This document shows positions 33,867 through 44,207 of a DNA stretch of 64,000 nt, piece by piece. Source of the stretch: Sorghum bicolor (lineage: Eukaryota > Streptophyta > Magnoliopsida > Poales > Poaceae); contig NC_012870.2 in assembly GCF_000003195.3 (NCBI RefSeq), positions 26,928,202 to 26,992,201 on the forward strand, in the 5' to 3' direction. A program made the translations under genes and the position numbers. The notes beneath the pieces are model-generated. The model did no database searches. It was not told the DNA's origin and saw only the letters and a list, made by a program, of their open reading frames with translations. Numbering within the stretch: position 1 is the stretch's first letter; the number at the start of each line of letters is the position of its first letter.

Positions 33867-36800
33867 TTATGGATAGAAACGTCGCAGTTTGTCGATGTGC
33901 CAAGAGTTAGGCACTCGTGTTCCGTCTGGGTATGCCAATCTGTAGGACGTAGGTCGTGTGACCTCGGTCACCACGAAGGGTCCTTCCCAGGGAGTTGATA
34001 ACTTGTGCATTCCCTCCTGGCTTGTTTTCCATCGAAGCACCAGATCGCCGACCACGAAGGAACGGTCCTTGACGTTCCTGTTGTAGTATCGCCTGACTGC
34101 CGCGAGATATTTTGCTGTTCGGAGACATGAAACTAAACGCTTTTCCTCCATGCAATTGATTTCGAGTTCTCTGGCGTTGTCGGCGGTCGCCTGGTCGAAG
34201 TGCTCGATTCTAGGGGATCCGAAGTGTATGTCGGACGGCAAAACCGCCTCTGCGCCGTACACCATGAAATAGGGAGACACCCCCGTGTTTCGACTGGTCT
34301 GAGTTCGGAGGCCCCAGACCACTGCCGGCAATTCTTTCATCCATCGACCGGGTGCTCTGTCGTTCTCGGTGTACAATCTTTTCTTTAGGGCGTCGACGAT
34401 CATTCCGTTAGCACGTTCAACCTGACCGTTGGCACGTGGATGTGCCACTGACACATATTTTATGACTATGCCTCTGTCATCGCAGAAATCCCAAAAAGTG
34501 GTGCCAGTAAACTGAGTGCCCAGGTCGGTGATTATGCTGTTCGGGATGCCGAATCTGTGTATGATTTGATTGAGGAACTCCACAGCCTTCTCGGAAGTTG
34601 CCTTGACCAGGGGCATGTATTCAATCCACTTGGAGAACTTGTCGATTAACACGAAGACAAACTTGAAATTGCCCGGGGCTGGTTTAAATGGTCCGATCAT
34701 GTCAAGCCCCCAGCAAGCAAAGGGCCAGGACGACGGGATGGTTTGAATTTCATGGGCAGGTACGTGGGTCCTCTTAGCGAAAAACTGACATCCTTCGCAA
34801 CGCCGAACCAGTTTTTCTGCATCGCTGGCCGCGGTCGGCCAGTAAAAACCTGCTCGGAAAGCCTTTCCGACCAGCGTTCTAGATGCGGCGTGGTTGCCGC
34901 AGGATCCGGCGTGTATGTCCTCCAAGAGCTTGATACCATCGTCTTGGGGTATGCACTTGAGCAGTACCTCGGAGCTTGCGTTTTTCCGCATGAGTTTTCC
35001 GTCGACCAGGATGTAGTTCTTTGATCGTCGGATGAGACGCTCGTTCTCTGTTTTGTCCTGAAAACCTGTCCCGTCTGAGATGTATTTGATGAACGGGATA
35101 CGCCAGTCGCGCCCACCGGTTGTCAGAGTGGCGTCATCTATGAGCATTGCCTCGGTGGGTTGCTTGTCGACCAGGGGGGAGCTTACGCTCGGCTCATGGA
35201 TGTCCTGGACGAAAATACCGCGCGGGATTTGGGCCCGAGACGAGCCTAACTTTGACAACGCATCTGCTGCTTGGTTCTTATCCCGGACCACGTGGATGTA
35301 CTCTATGCCATAGAAGTTAGTTTCCCATTTGCGAATTTCTTTGCAGTAGAGATCCATCTTCTCGTGGGTTGCGTCCCACTCCTTGTTGAGCTGGTTGATG
35401 ACCAAAGCGGAGTCGCCGTAGACACAGAGGCGCTTAACCCCCAGCTCGACGGCTAGTCGTACGCCATGTAAGCAAGCTTCGTATTCGGCGACATTGTTTG
35501 ACGCCGGAAAAAGGATCCGAAGGACGTAGCGGAGTTTGTCCTTGTTTGGTGATACGAACAATATCCCAGCGCCTGCACCGTTGATGTTCAGGGACCCATC
35601 AAAGAACATTGACCAGTGGTCTGAGACATCGGGAACGGAAGGTTCGTTGAGATCCGTCCATTCGGCAATGAAATCGACCAGGGCCTGGGACTTGACAGTG
35701 GTGCGACTCTGAAACTCCAGGGAAAATGGACATAATTCCATTGCCCATTTCACGATTCTGCCATTGGCGTCTTTATTGCGCAGGATGTCACCGAGGGGAA
35801 AGCTGGTTGTCACCAGGACTCGATGGCCGTCGAAGTAGTGCTTCAGTTTTCTTGACGTTATCAGGATGGCGTATATAAGCTTCTGTATTTGTGGGTACCT
35901 GGCCTTGGATTCGTTTAAAACTTCGCTTATGAAGTAAACGGGTCTCTGGACCTTGAAGACGTGACCTGGTTCATCTCGCTCGACCACTATTGCCGTGGAA
36001 ACAACTCTGTCGGTTGCAGCAATGTAAAGGAGCAGGTCTTCATTGGGCTGAGGCGCTGTGAGAACAGGCGGTGAAGTGAGGAAGGTCTTAAGCTGAGTGA
36101 ACGCAGCGTCGGCGTCTTCTGTCCAGGAGAATTTTTCTGACGCTTTCAATAGTTTGAAAAAAGGGAGGCCTTTTTCTCCCAGCCTTGAGATGAAACGACT
36201 GAGGGCGGCCATGCATCCGGTTAGCTTCTGAATATCCTTGACGTTCTTCGGTGGTCGCATGTCGAGTACGGCTTTGACTTTTGAAGGGTTTGGTCGTATG
36301 CCGTCGCAACTGACGACGTTGCCGAGCAGTAGACCGGAAGGAACGCCGAAAATGCATTTCTTGGGGTTGAGCTTCCACTTGTACCTATTGAGTGCCTTGA
36401 AGGTTCGGTCTAAGTTGTCGATTAGGGTGCTCGCGTCCCTTGTTTTTACGACCACGTCGTCCACGTAGGCCTCGACGAGGTCATCGCGAATCTCGTCGTG
36501 GAGGCATTGCTGGATGGCCCTTTGATAAGTGGCCCCGGCGTTTTTAAGTCCGAAAGACATGGTAGTATAACAGTATGCGCCGAAGGGTGTGATGAAGGAT
36601 GTTTTGATCTGATCTTCTTCTTTTAACGAGATCTGGTGATAACCAGAGTAGCAATCTAGAAAGGAGAGGAGTTCGCATCCGGCCGTTGAGTCGACCACCT
36701 CGTCGATGCGAGGAAGACCAAAAGGATCTTTAGGACAGTGTTTGTTGAGATCGGTGTAATCAACGCACATTCTCCATTCATTATTCTTTTTGCGTACAAG

Positions 36801-37052
36801 AACCGGATTGGCGAGCCAATCGGGATGGTACACCTCTTTTATGAATCCGGCTGCTAAAAGCCGTGTTATTTCTGTCCTAATAGCCTCCTTTTTGTCACGA
36901 GCGAACCGTCGCAGTTTTTGCTTGATTGGTCTTGCGGTCTTCGAGACGTTTAAGGAGTGCTCGATCAGGTTTCGTGGGACGCCGGGCATGTCTGCGGGTT
37001 TCCATGCGAAAACGCTCACGTTGTCCCTTAGAAACCTGACGAGCGCGTCTTC
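33867..37052 (-). CDS. Tat-lineage pol: reverse transcriptase, RNase H, archaeal-type RNase H, integrase
   Basis: An open frame of about 1060 codons. It starts with [12 protein letters not shown], common at the start of Tat reverse transcriptases. RT motifs include [29 protein letters not shown] and the catalytic [11 protein letters not shown] first RNase H region (about [15 protein letters not shown]) is followed by a second, archaeal-type RNase H with [37 protein letters not shown] and AADALSKL, which holds the D-E-D-D residues. Integrase has an H-H-C-C finger (CEGCQFF) and core residues in [18 protein letters not shown] and GQVERANG. It is separated from gag-protease by one in-frame TAG (37053-37055). 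No break was seen inside pol. Confidence 0.93.
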   Translation of the reverse strand, partial: EDALVRFLRDNVSVFAWKPADMPGVPRNLIEHSLNVSKTARPIKQKLRRFARDKKEAIRTEITRLLAAGFIKEVYHPDWLANPVLVRKKNNEWRMCVDYTDLNKHCPKDPFGLPRIDEVVDSTAGCELLSFLDCYSGYHQISLKEEDQIKTSFITPFGAYCYTTMSFGLKNAGATYQRAIQQCLHDEIRDDLVEAYVDDVVVKTRDASTLIDNLDRTFKALNRYKWKLNPKKCIFGVPSGLLLGNVVSCDGIRPNPSKVKAVLDMRPPKNVKDIQKLTGCMAALSRFISRLGEKGLPFFKLLKASEKFSWTEDADAAFTQLKTFLTSPPVLTAPQPNEDLLLYIAATDRVVSTAIVVERDEPGHVFKVQRPVYFISEVLNESKARYPQIQKLIYAILITSRKLKHYFDGHRVLVTTSFPLGDILRNKDANGRIVKWAMELCPFSLEFQSRTTVKSQALVDFIAEWTDLNEPSVPDVSDHWSMFFDGSLNINGAGAGILFVSPNKDKLRYVLRILFPASNNVAEYEACLHGVRLAVELGVKRLCVYGDSALVINQLNKEWDATHEKMDLYCKEIRKWETNFYGIEYIHVVRDKNQAADALSKLGSSRAQIPRGIFVQDIHEPSVSSPLVDKQPTEAMLIDDATLTTGGRDWRIPFIKYISDGTGFQDKTENERLIRRSKNYILVDGKLMRKNASSEVLLKCIPQDDGIKLLEDIHAGSCGNHAASRTLVGKAFRAGFYWPTAASDAEKLVRRCEGCQFFAKRTHVPAHEIQTIPSSWPFACWGLDMIGPFKPAPGNFKFVFVLIDKFSKWIEYMPLVKATSEKAVEFLNQIIHRFGIPNSIITDLGTQFTGTTFWDFCDDRGIVIKYVSVAHPRANGQVERANGMIVDALKKRLYTENDRAPGRWMKELPAVVWGLRTQTSRNTGVSPYFMVYGAEAVLPSDIHFGSPRIEHFDQATADNARELEINCMEEKRLVSCLRTAKYLAAVRRYYNRNVKDRSFVVGDLVLRWKTSQEGMHKLSTPWEGPFVVTEVTRPTSYRLAYPDGTRVPNSWHIDKLRRFYP

Positions 37053-40000
37053 CTATTTTGGATCCAGGTTAGCCCCGATGAGGGCTGTCTTCTCGGGGTT
37101 GCCTTCGACCAGCTGCACTTCTTTGTACTCCTTGGATTTTGAATTCTTTCTGGCTGTCTCCTGCTCAGGTAATCGGAGCTGGTCGGGGGGCAGCTGTGCG
37201 GCTTGGTTTGCTGTTTCCGCCATGCGGATTGAGAGGTCAATTGCCTCGGTGATCTTAAAACTTTCTTCTTCGCAGGTGTACGCAGTGTAGACGTTGCCTC
37301 TGACGGTCAGGACACCCTTCTCCGTGGGCATCTTAAGCACTAGGTATGAGTAGTGCGGGACTGCCATGAACTTTGTCAGCGATGGGCGGCCCAGTATGGC
37401 GTGGTAGGTCCCGTCGAAGTCCGCGACTACGAAGTTGATGAACTCCGTCCGGAAGTGATCGGGTGTGCCGAATTGGACAGGCAATGTTATCTGTCCGAGG
37501 GGCACCGAACTTTGACCTGGCAGAACCCCCCAGAATTGGGCGTCGTAAGGTTTTAGTTGCGCCGGTGATATCTTGAGGGCGGGCAGGCTGTTGCGGAAGA
37601 GGATGTCAATGGAGCTTCCCCCGTCCACGAGCACGCGCTCGAATCTGATGCTATTGATGCAGGGATCAAGAATTAGCGGGAACCGACCCGGCTCTGGGAT
37701 AGCGGCCCACTGGTCCTTCCTGCTGAACGCGATCTCCCTGTGGGACCAGGCGGGAAATTTCGGATCTGCGATCAGCCCGTCCGTGCTGTCTATGTTGAGG
37801 CAGGCTCTCTTCAACAGCTTTCTTTCTCGCTTGGACTCAGTGGAGACCTTGCCCCCGAAAATGGAGTGGACCACGTCGGTGGGGCTGACGTATTGGTGTC
37901 GGGGGTCCCTGTCTTGGTCCTCATCCTCATCTTCGTGGTCGTGCCCGTCGCGTTTGTTACTTTTCTTGGCGGTGTCTTCTTGGGCGGCCCGCCGTGTATA
38001 GATATTTTTGAGGACGCGGCACTCTTCCATGGTATGGTTAGACTTTGGGTGTAGCTGGCACGGTCCCTTCAACGTTTTGTTGTAGTCGTCTTGGTAGTCC
38101 CGTCGTCCATTGGGACGTTTGACCGTGTTTACTTCGTGGTCGTATTCGCGAGGGCGCTTTCCTCTGAAGTCGTCGCGGCTGTCGCGCCGCCGATCCCAAC
38201 CCTCTCGGTGATCGCGGTTGTCGGATCGACGGTGATTTCTGTTGTCGTAGCGGCCACGACCGTCATCTCGCCGGGAGGGCTGGTCGGTGCCTCTCGCATC
38301 GTCTCGGATTAGTTTTTCTGCGTCGTCAGCATCGGCATAATTTTTAGCCGTGGCGAGGAGCTCTGCTACCGTTGATGGACGCTTACGCAACAGCTTGTTC
38401 CTCAGCGCTTCATGGAAACGTAAGCCCTTGATAAAGGCTGATATGGCCTCGTCGTGAGAAATCTTCGGGATTTTGAGACGCATATCCGAGAATCGTCGGA
38501 TGTAATCGCGCAGAGGTTCATTCTTCCTGTCTCTTATCCTTTCAAGGTCATACTTGTTTCCGGGCTGCTCGCATGTGGCGATGAAGTTGTCAATGAAGGC
38601 CTGTCGTAGCTCTTCCCAAGAGTCGAAGGAGTCCTCGGGCAAGCCGAGAAGCCACTGATGACCAGCCTGGTCGAGGACTACGGGGAAGTAGTTAGCCATG
38701 ACGTGCTCATCTCCTGCCGCTGATCGGACGGCGATTTCGTAGAGGGTGATCCAGTTCTCTGGATTTTCCTTGCCGTCGTATTTTTTAAGTTTTTCGAGCT
38801 TGAAATTTCTGGGCCACACGACCTGGCGGAGGTGTGAGGAGAACTGCCTTAGGCCCGGAGGACCATGGGTCGCATCGTACTCGATGCGGCGCAGGTTTTC
38901 GTGGACTGCTCTCTCTGCGGCGCGCCTGTTGATGCGGTCCCGGGCATCTTTGGGAGGGATGTTGTGGCGGAGATCCCTGTGTTGATCTTCTTCTTCCTGG
39001 CCGCGTACGCGGTTCTGCTGGCGAGGCCATTGGCGTCTCGACCACCATCGTCGCGCCGTGAGTCCCCTCGACGGTTGTCGGGGGAGCGGCTGCGGCGACG
39101 CCTGCTGGGCGAGGCCCGGCTACGATGAGTCTGGTCGGAGGCGGCTTCCGTATAAGAGACGTCCTGGACTCTCTTGAGCAGAGTCGCTGTCTGTCCCATC
39201 GCGGCGATCAGGTGTGCTCGGATACTGGTTCGGACTCCCTGGCATTCGGGTGTGTCAGGAAGCCGATCCAGGTTGGCCATGGCGACAGCCACGTTGGCGC
39301 TTGGCGTTTTGTAGACCGGCTGGTCCCCGACCATGTCAAAGGCATCGTTGAGGTTACCTGGTGGCGTCTGTTGTTGCTCGTCCGCACGCCGTCGGGCGCG
39401 ATCGGCGTTACGCTGTTCGCGGAGTTGCCTCTGGTCGTCTGTTTCTCCGTCAACAACCGGTTCGTCGGCGCTGACATTGAATACAATATCCCCTCGCCGG
39501 GGGGGGGGAATATCGGGAACCGGTCGAAACCCGGAGGGTGTGAAGGGAAATCCAGGTCGTAGTCCTCGTCTTCGGTGTTCACAACCTCGGTGGGGACGGA
39601 GCCGGTGCTTGAGTTGGTGCTAGACACCTGGCCGTCCCGTAGCTCTCGGATGGTCACCATGTTGACATGGTGACGATTGTTCCTTGTCGGTGACCAGCCC
39701 GCTTTGCTGAAAACAGATTGGACATGCTGTGAGTAAACAGAGGCCGAGTTGTTCAGGCCGCAAGGATAGTCTTCCCTTTTGAGCTCGGCGGATCGTCCTG
39801 CGGGGGTTGAGGTTATCGTCAGGGACGTTCCTAGCCGTTCGTGTGTGGCGACACGAGTTGGCCGGCGGAATTTCGAAAAATCCGCTCGAGCGGCTTGGTC
39901 GGGCTGGCGCAGAACTCCATCTATTAGTTGGGAGACTTCGAGTAGCTTGGAGTCAGCGCGATCGAGCGCTTGGAGGAGGTCCGAGCAGTCGATCTCCTTT

Positions 40001-40197
40001 CCCTTGTAGAGCGGGAACGGTGGTCGGGAGCTTGGTGCCGTCAAGCGTGTGGTCGGAGACGGCGTGATCTCAGATTGGATCTGGATCTCTTTCGGAACCG
40101 TGGTCGCGAAACCGCCGCTGCACGTCGTCCACGTGATCTGGCCGACGGTGAACGTGAGGCCTTCGGGCACGGTCGCCGAAGCTGGGATCGTGACCAT
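37053..40197 (-). pseudogene. Tat-lineage gag-protease region with frameshifts
   Basis: The likely start is the ATG at 40197 (MVTIPASATVPEG), just inside the PBS. The frame runs to a C-run at about 39499-39509, where it must shift to stay with gag-like sequence (DIVFNVSADEP). It shifts again near 39020 to reach WPRNFKLEKLKKYDGKENPE. From there gag continues (WLLGLPEDSFDSWEELRQAF, DLERIRDRKNEPLRDYIRRF) into a protease-like aspartic domain with VLVDGGSSIDILF and ending NLDPK before TAG. The two frame changes and the stop suggest the copy cannot make a normal Gag-Pol. Sequencing error at the C-run is an alternative. Confidence 0.82.
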
Positions 40198-40226
40198 CTT
40201 GTTCGCCGGAAAAGTTGTACGCACAC

Positions 40227-40244
40227 CCCCTACCTGGCGCGCCA
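40227..40244 (-). promoter_or_regulatory. primer-binding site of the Tat element
   Basis: On the sense strand TGGCGCGCCAGGTAGGGG lies one base inside the 5' LTR. It begins TGG, the complement of a tRNA CCA end. I do not assign the tRNA species. Confidence 0.75.
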
Positions 40245-40245
40245 C

Positions 40246-40708
40246 TGTCGACGAAAGCTAGTCGGCAGTCCACCTTGGGGTATACCCACGGTAGTAGTTT
40301 ATCGGTAGACGGTGCGTAAACTACGAACTTGATGGTGACGCAAGACACGGACAAGCTTTTTATCCAGGTTCGGCCGCCGAGTTGGCGTAATACCTACGTC
40401 CTGCGTCTGGTTGTATTGGATTGTGTTGAGAGAATATGATGTGTCCCCTAGGGGGGTCCCTTGCCCCTCCTTATATAGTCTGGAGGGCAGGGTTACAGAT
40501 CTAGAAACTAATCCTAGTCGGTTACAATTACCATAGATAATTCGATATCAATTCCTATTCTAACCGACTAGAATCCTGCTTGATCTCCACGTCTTGTTTC
40601 CTTGCACGAAACACGGGCTGTCGGATCAAGCCTTGAACTTGTCTCGTAGTGGGCCAAGCTTCCTGGCTGAAGTCTAGCCGTAAGGGTATAGGGGTTTATA
40701 CCCCCACA
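40246..40708 (-). repeat. 5' LTR of the Tat-lineage element
   Basis: A 463-bp LTR identical to 28579-29041 except for one C-to-T difference by my reading. It abuts MULE coding sequence at the CCAAT duplication. Confidence 0.95.
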
Positions 40709-41162
40709 CCAATGAAGTTGTAGAAAAAGCTAGGGAAAAGAAAAAGAATAAGAAGGCAGCTACTACTTCTGGAGGTGCTGCAAAGAAAAGAAAGGTGACA
40801 GCTGCTACTACTTCTGGAGGTCCTTCAAACAGGTACAATCTGGACCATCTCAGCGTGTTTCCATCCATTTATTAGCCAGTGACACTTCTTGTTTTGTTAT
40901 CCCTAGGTCTGGAACTGGCTCCAATGAACCTGTACCACTATGCACTGTGTTCCTAGCTCCAAGCACTACTAGCCCAGGTCCTGTTGAAGCCACAGTACAC
41001 ACAGAGCCTGTGGTACCTTTGGCCAAGAAAACAACACCAAGAAAGCAGCTAGCAGTGAAGAAGAAGAAGAAGCTGATCCTACCACTTCAGGAAGGCAGTC
41101 AAGCTACCTCTACCAGTCCTCCTTCCAATACAAGAAGCAAGAAGAAGCTAGACCTAGCGTAA
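40709..41162 (+). pseudogene. MULE transposase C-terminal exons (3' part)
   Basis: Reading across the gypsy target duplication, the transposase frame resumes as SNEVVEKAREKKKNKKAATT, a lysine-rich tail. An intron follows (donor at about 40833, acceptor CCCTAG near 40907). The last exon contains PLAKKTTPRKQLAVKKKKK and ends at the stop 41160-41162. The basic tail could be a nuclear localisation signal. The insertion thus split a coding exon. Confidence 0.7.
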
Positions 41163-41436
41163 GAGGTCTCTTTTCTTTTGTTTTGGGATGCCATGTCCAG
41201 CCCCCACTTTTGGATGTCATGATGCAACTAGTTGTATGGGAGTCTGCAACAGGGGTCTGAAAAACATTTCTTTTGTAAAACTTGGTTGTATGGGAGTGAG
41301 AACTATGCATGCTACTGCTGTTTGCTGAACACTTTTTTTATATGTGATGACTAATGTGTTTGTGCTTAATCTAAAATGTTGGTTCCATTCATTCATTGAT
41401 TCATCTCGATGTTCATACAACATACATATGCAGCAT

Positions 41437-41949
41437 CTACTTCTTCATTATAGCATACAAAGCCATGAAAATACATACATAGATAAGCTTCTCAATCCAC
41501 CTAAGCTGCTGCATAACCCTATTGTCGCCCCTATTTTCCACTACTGCATTGCCTACAACTCCAACAGCCTGGGATCCTTCTTGATACATGGCTACTTGAT
41601 CAGCACCAGAGATTACTACCTGTAGGGGAACTGCATGTAGGGGAGCAGCGGTTGTTTGGGTCTGCACTTCAAAGTCCACCATTTCATCCTTCCACTGATA
41701 GTATCTGCAACCACCAACCTGGAACCAAAACCATGAAAAGCATCCACCTAAACCATCAACAGAAAACCAAAGATGAGGGGAAAAAGAGGCGACAAGAACA
41801 ACACTCACTGCATAATACGGACACTTGTGAAAAGCACGGTTAGGGCTCTTCTCTGTCCTTGAAATGAAACGGTTGGCAAGCACATGACAGTTAGGGCACA
41901 AGACCCTCTTCACCCTCCCCCCATAGCTGCTGCTAGAAGCTTGAGACAT
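41437..41949 (-). CDS. GRF-type zinc finger protein with C-terminal membrane anchor (MULE-borne)
   Basis: Two exons, 41949-41809 and 41718-41437, join at phase 0 into a 140-residue protein. Residues 18-51 form a GRF-like finger: CPNC, then RTEKSPNRAFHKCP, then after the intron GGCRYYQWKDE. The intron falls between the third and fourth cysteines. The middle is low complexity. The C-terminus is WIEKLIYVCIFMALYAIMKK, a short hydrophobic segment flanked by lysines that looks like a tail anchor. GRF fingers occur in nucleic-acid-processing proteins; the function of this small type in transposons is unknown. It converges on the transposase gene and reads inward from the right TIR. An intronless read-through also stays open (170 aa), but joining across the intron restores the finger. 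Confidence 0.75.
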   Translation of the reverse strand: MSQASSSSYGGRVKRVLCPNCHVLANRFISRTEKSPNRAFHKCPYYAVSVVLVASFSPHLWFSVDGLGGCFSWFWFQVGGCRYYQWKDEMVDFEVQTQTTAAPLHAVPLQVVISGADQVAMYQEGSQAVGVVGNAVVENRGDNRVMQQLRWIEKLIYVCIFMALYAIMKK

Positions 41950-42030
41950 GGATGTGGAGGACTAGAGAAAGGAGGAGCTCAGAAAGGAGATAGAGAAGTA
42001 AGAAGTTGGCTAGGCAATGGGTGACCATCT

Positions 42031-42038
42031 CATTTATA
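42031..42038 (-). promoter_or_regulatory. TATA box of the MULE-borne GRF gene
   Basis: The minus strand reads TATAAATG 82-89 bp upstream of the start codon and about 165 bp inside the right TIR, so the accessory gene appears to have its own promoter next to the TIR. Confidence 0.55.
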
Positions 42039-42578
42039 GCAGAGCAGCAGGCCACTTTGGCGCCAAAATCAGGAGCTCTTTGGCACCAAAACTGGCAGCC
42101 AGTCAGTGGCACTGAGGACAAAAAATTTTTGTTCGCGAGACCAAGTGACCTAGGGGCATTGAAGTCTATTGACAAGCCACTTAACTGCTGTTAGGCTTCA
42201 AAATGGACGGAATGGCACACGGGTATACTCGAAGATGAAGTTGGGCACAACGGTGCGAAACAACTTTTTAGTGGCCTGGTGGTTTGGTCAATCTTTCATA
42301 ATGGCATACAGGTAAAAAGCTCCCATTGCCATTGCCCGTACGCGTACGCAGAGGCGGCTGAATCAAGGCAATTCTCTTTTCTTTTCAACCATACTTTTTC
42401 TACCAGCCAGCATTATTTTTCTCTCATAATAAATCAACCAACAGTAATTTCAGTCTTTACTTTTCAGACCAACGAATTGGTGAGGGCGATCCAGGACGGA
42501 GAAGAGAGTTGCACAAGCAGGCATGGTGCATTAGTGATGGAGATCCTTGGAAACCGTACAATTTCCAAATCACATATA

Positions 42579-42819
42579 TGCCTTGTTTAGTTGTCGAACA
42601 ACTTTGGATTTGGTTAAGATAGCAATTTCGTTTATATTTGACAACTAATGTCTAATCATAGACTAAGTAGGTTTAAAAGTTTCGTCTCTTAAATTATAGA
42701 TAAACTGTGCAATTAAATATTTTTTATTCTATATTTAAAGCTCCCTGTATACATCTAAAGATTTGATGTGATGAAAAATCTTTAAAAAATATTAGATTTT
42801 GAGATAAACTAACAAGGCC
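42579..42819. mobile_element. Tourist-like MITE (GGCCTTGTTTAG family)
   Basis: A 241-bp element with ends TGCCTTGTTTAGTT (first base mutated) and the complement AAACTAACAAGGC then C, flanked by ATA on both sides (42576-42578 and 42820-42822). The empty site AAATCCCATATA then TACATG is seen in copy B near 63604-63616. Confidence 0.8.
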
Positions 42820-42823
42820 ATAA

Positions 42824-43180
42824 GAGCAACCACAATGTGTGGCAAAAGTAGTCCATAGTGATTAAAAAATTATCTACCAGCTACATGATACATTGTGAGG
42901 GCAGTCTATAGAATGGTCAACAGCAAAAGCTACCCATAGCACTATGGGCTGCCCATAAGATAATAAAAAAATAATTTACTGTACACATGCGGTGGTGGAG
43001 AGGTTGAAGATGAAGTTCTTCCATACATGGGAGGTTCATATGAGATTTTTTATTTCAGCGTGGGACCCACTCCTATAGCCTAGATGATCTATATACATTG
43101 TGGGCAGGATTTTAACTATTGCCACCTGCTGTGGGTCCTATCTCTATGGACTACTTCAACCATATACATTGAGCTTGCTC
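42824..43180. mobile_element. MITE with GAGCAACC ends
   Basis: A 357-bp element starting GAGCAACCACAATG and ending CATTGAGCTTGCTC, imperfect inverted repeats flanked by TAA (42821-42823 and 43181-43183). The 3-bp duplication suggests a PIF/Harbinger-type MITE. It was inserted almost next to the previous MITE. It has no ORFs. Confidence 0.65.
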
Positions 43181-43252
43181 TAAATTTACTCCTACCTACT
43201 ACAGTACTACCTGCTACGGGCGTACCTGTTAGGCTGTTACCCAGGCCAGACA

Positions 43253-43490
43253 CACTGCCACACGTTCGGGCATTAGCACCGGTCGGGAAGGGCCTGTTGC
43301 CCCGGTTCCCGAGCCGGTGCTGCCCTTCCGGGACTAAAGGCCCACCCTTTAGTTCCGGTTCGTGGAACCGGGGCTAAAGCCCCCCTTTAACACCAGTTGG
43401 TAGTACGAACCGGTGTTAAAGGGTCCTGCCAGGGCTGCCACGTTGCAGAACCCTTTAACACCGGTTGGTATACCAACCGGTGTTAAAGGG
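43253..43490. repeat. left subterminal repeats of the CACTA element
   Basis: Repeated and inverted motifs such as AACCGGTGTTAAAGGG and CCCTTTAACACCGGTT follow the terminus. They mirror the array at 61370-61690 and are the expected transposase-binding region. Confidence 0.75.
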
Positions 43491-43779
43491 TTTCTTTTTT
43501 TGGTTCACTTCTTCGGTTCTGTTTATTGTTTTTATATAATATATAATAATAGGTTTTTCAATACATGTTTTTGCTGATACAATAATATATTTATATTACA
43601 CGCATATTAAGTATATATAAATGAAAATTATAGGCTTAGCTTAATAATTAAGCTTTGCCTATAATAAAATGAATAGGCCACATCAAAAATTAAATAGATA
43701 TGTAAAAAGCTTTATATATATAGTTTTATATGTACAAAATTCATAACACATATATACATAGAGTTTTTTCTCTCAATGT

Positions 43780-44139
43780 CTACAAACGATACAAATGATC
43801 ATCGTTGTTCGGAATAAGAGTTTCGTTGCCGTTGAAGTGAAACTCGCCGTTTGGATTGATCACTTGGTCGCGGAGAAATCCTGCTATCGTCTCTTGGATA
43901 GCTTTGATTCGGTCTTGTTGTAGGACCTTTTCCCTCAACCATTCCGTCTTTAATTTGAAATAAATAAAAAAGGTATTAGTTATCTAAGTTATTCAATATA
44001 ATTCAGGAGATAATGAAAAGAGACATGTAACGTACTCTGAGCGTCTCTGTGGGTATTTGATTGACTTGTGCCATCATAAATTTGCACACGTAATATGCAC
44101 ATAGATTGTTCCCCCCTTCTTGTCTTAAACACCACTGTA

Positions 44140-44207
<68 letters not shown>

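Larger units (their letters stand above)
28579..40708 (-). mobile_element. Ty3/gypsy retrotransposon, Tat lineage (RIRE2/Grande-like)
   Basis: A complete 12,130-bp element in minus orientation. LTRs of 463 bp lie at 28579-29041 and 40246-40708 and begin TGTCGACG and end ACCCCCACA on the plus strand. I find one difference between them (C/T at about 28662/40329). The target duplication CCAAT is perfect (28574-28578 and 40709-40713). Order in the sense direction is PBS, gag, protease, RT, RNase H, an additional archaeal-type RNase H-like domain, integrase, an antisense gene, a tandem-repeat spacer, PPT and 3' LTR. The second RNase H and the antisense ORF between pol and the 3' LTR mark the Tat lineage. 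One substitution in 463 bp implies a very recent insertion. Confidence 0.95.
25198..42322 (+). mobile_element. Mutator-like element (MULE) with nested gypsy insertion
   Basis: Terminal inverted repeats of 118 bp (25198-25315 and 42205-42322) differ at only about five positions. They start AAGCTTTTTATCTGTATGCC on the left and GAGCTTTTTACCTGTATGCC on the right (complement). A perfect 9-bp target duplication CCATTGCCA flanks the element (25189-25197 and 42323-42331), the MULE signature. Without the gypsy element it would be about 5.0 kb. It carries a degenerate MULE transposase gene (+) and a small GRF-finger gene (-) that converges on it. Copy B of the local duplication shows the empty site at about 63465-63490. 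Confidence 0.93.
42332..43252. repeat. segmental duplication copy A, central part
   Basis: After the MULE the sequence matches copy B again: GGACGGAGAAGA and GAGAGTTGCA (B at 63562-63584), CCGT then CAATTTCCAAATC (B at 63590), CCTACTAC then CGGGCGTA and GTTACCCAGGC (B at 63622-63658). Two MITEs (42579-42819 and 42824-43180) and the CACTA element interrupt it; copy B lacks all three. Confidence 0.7.
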
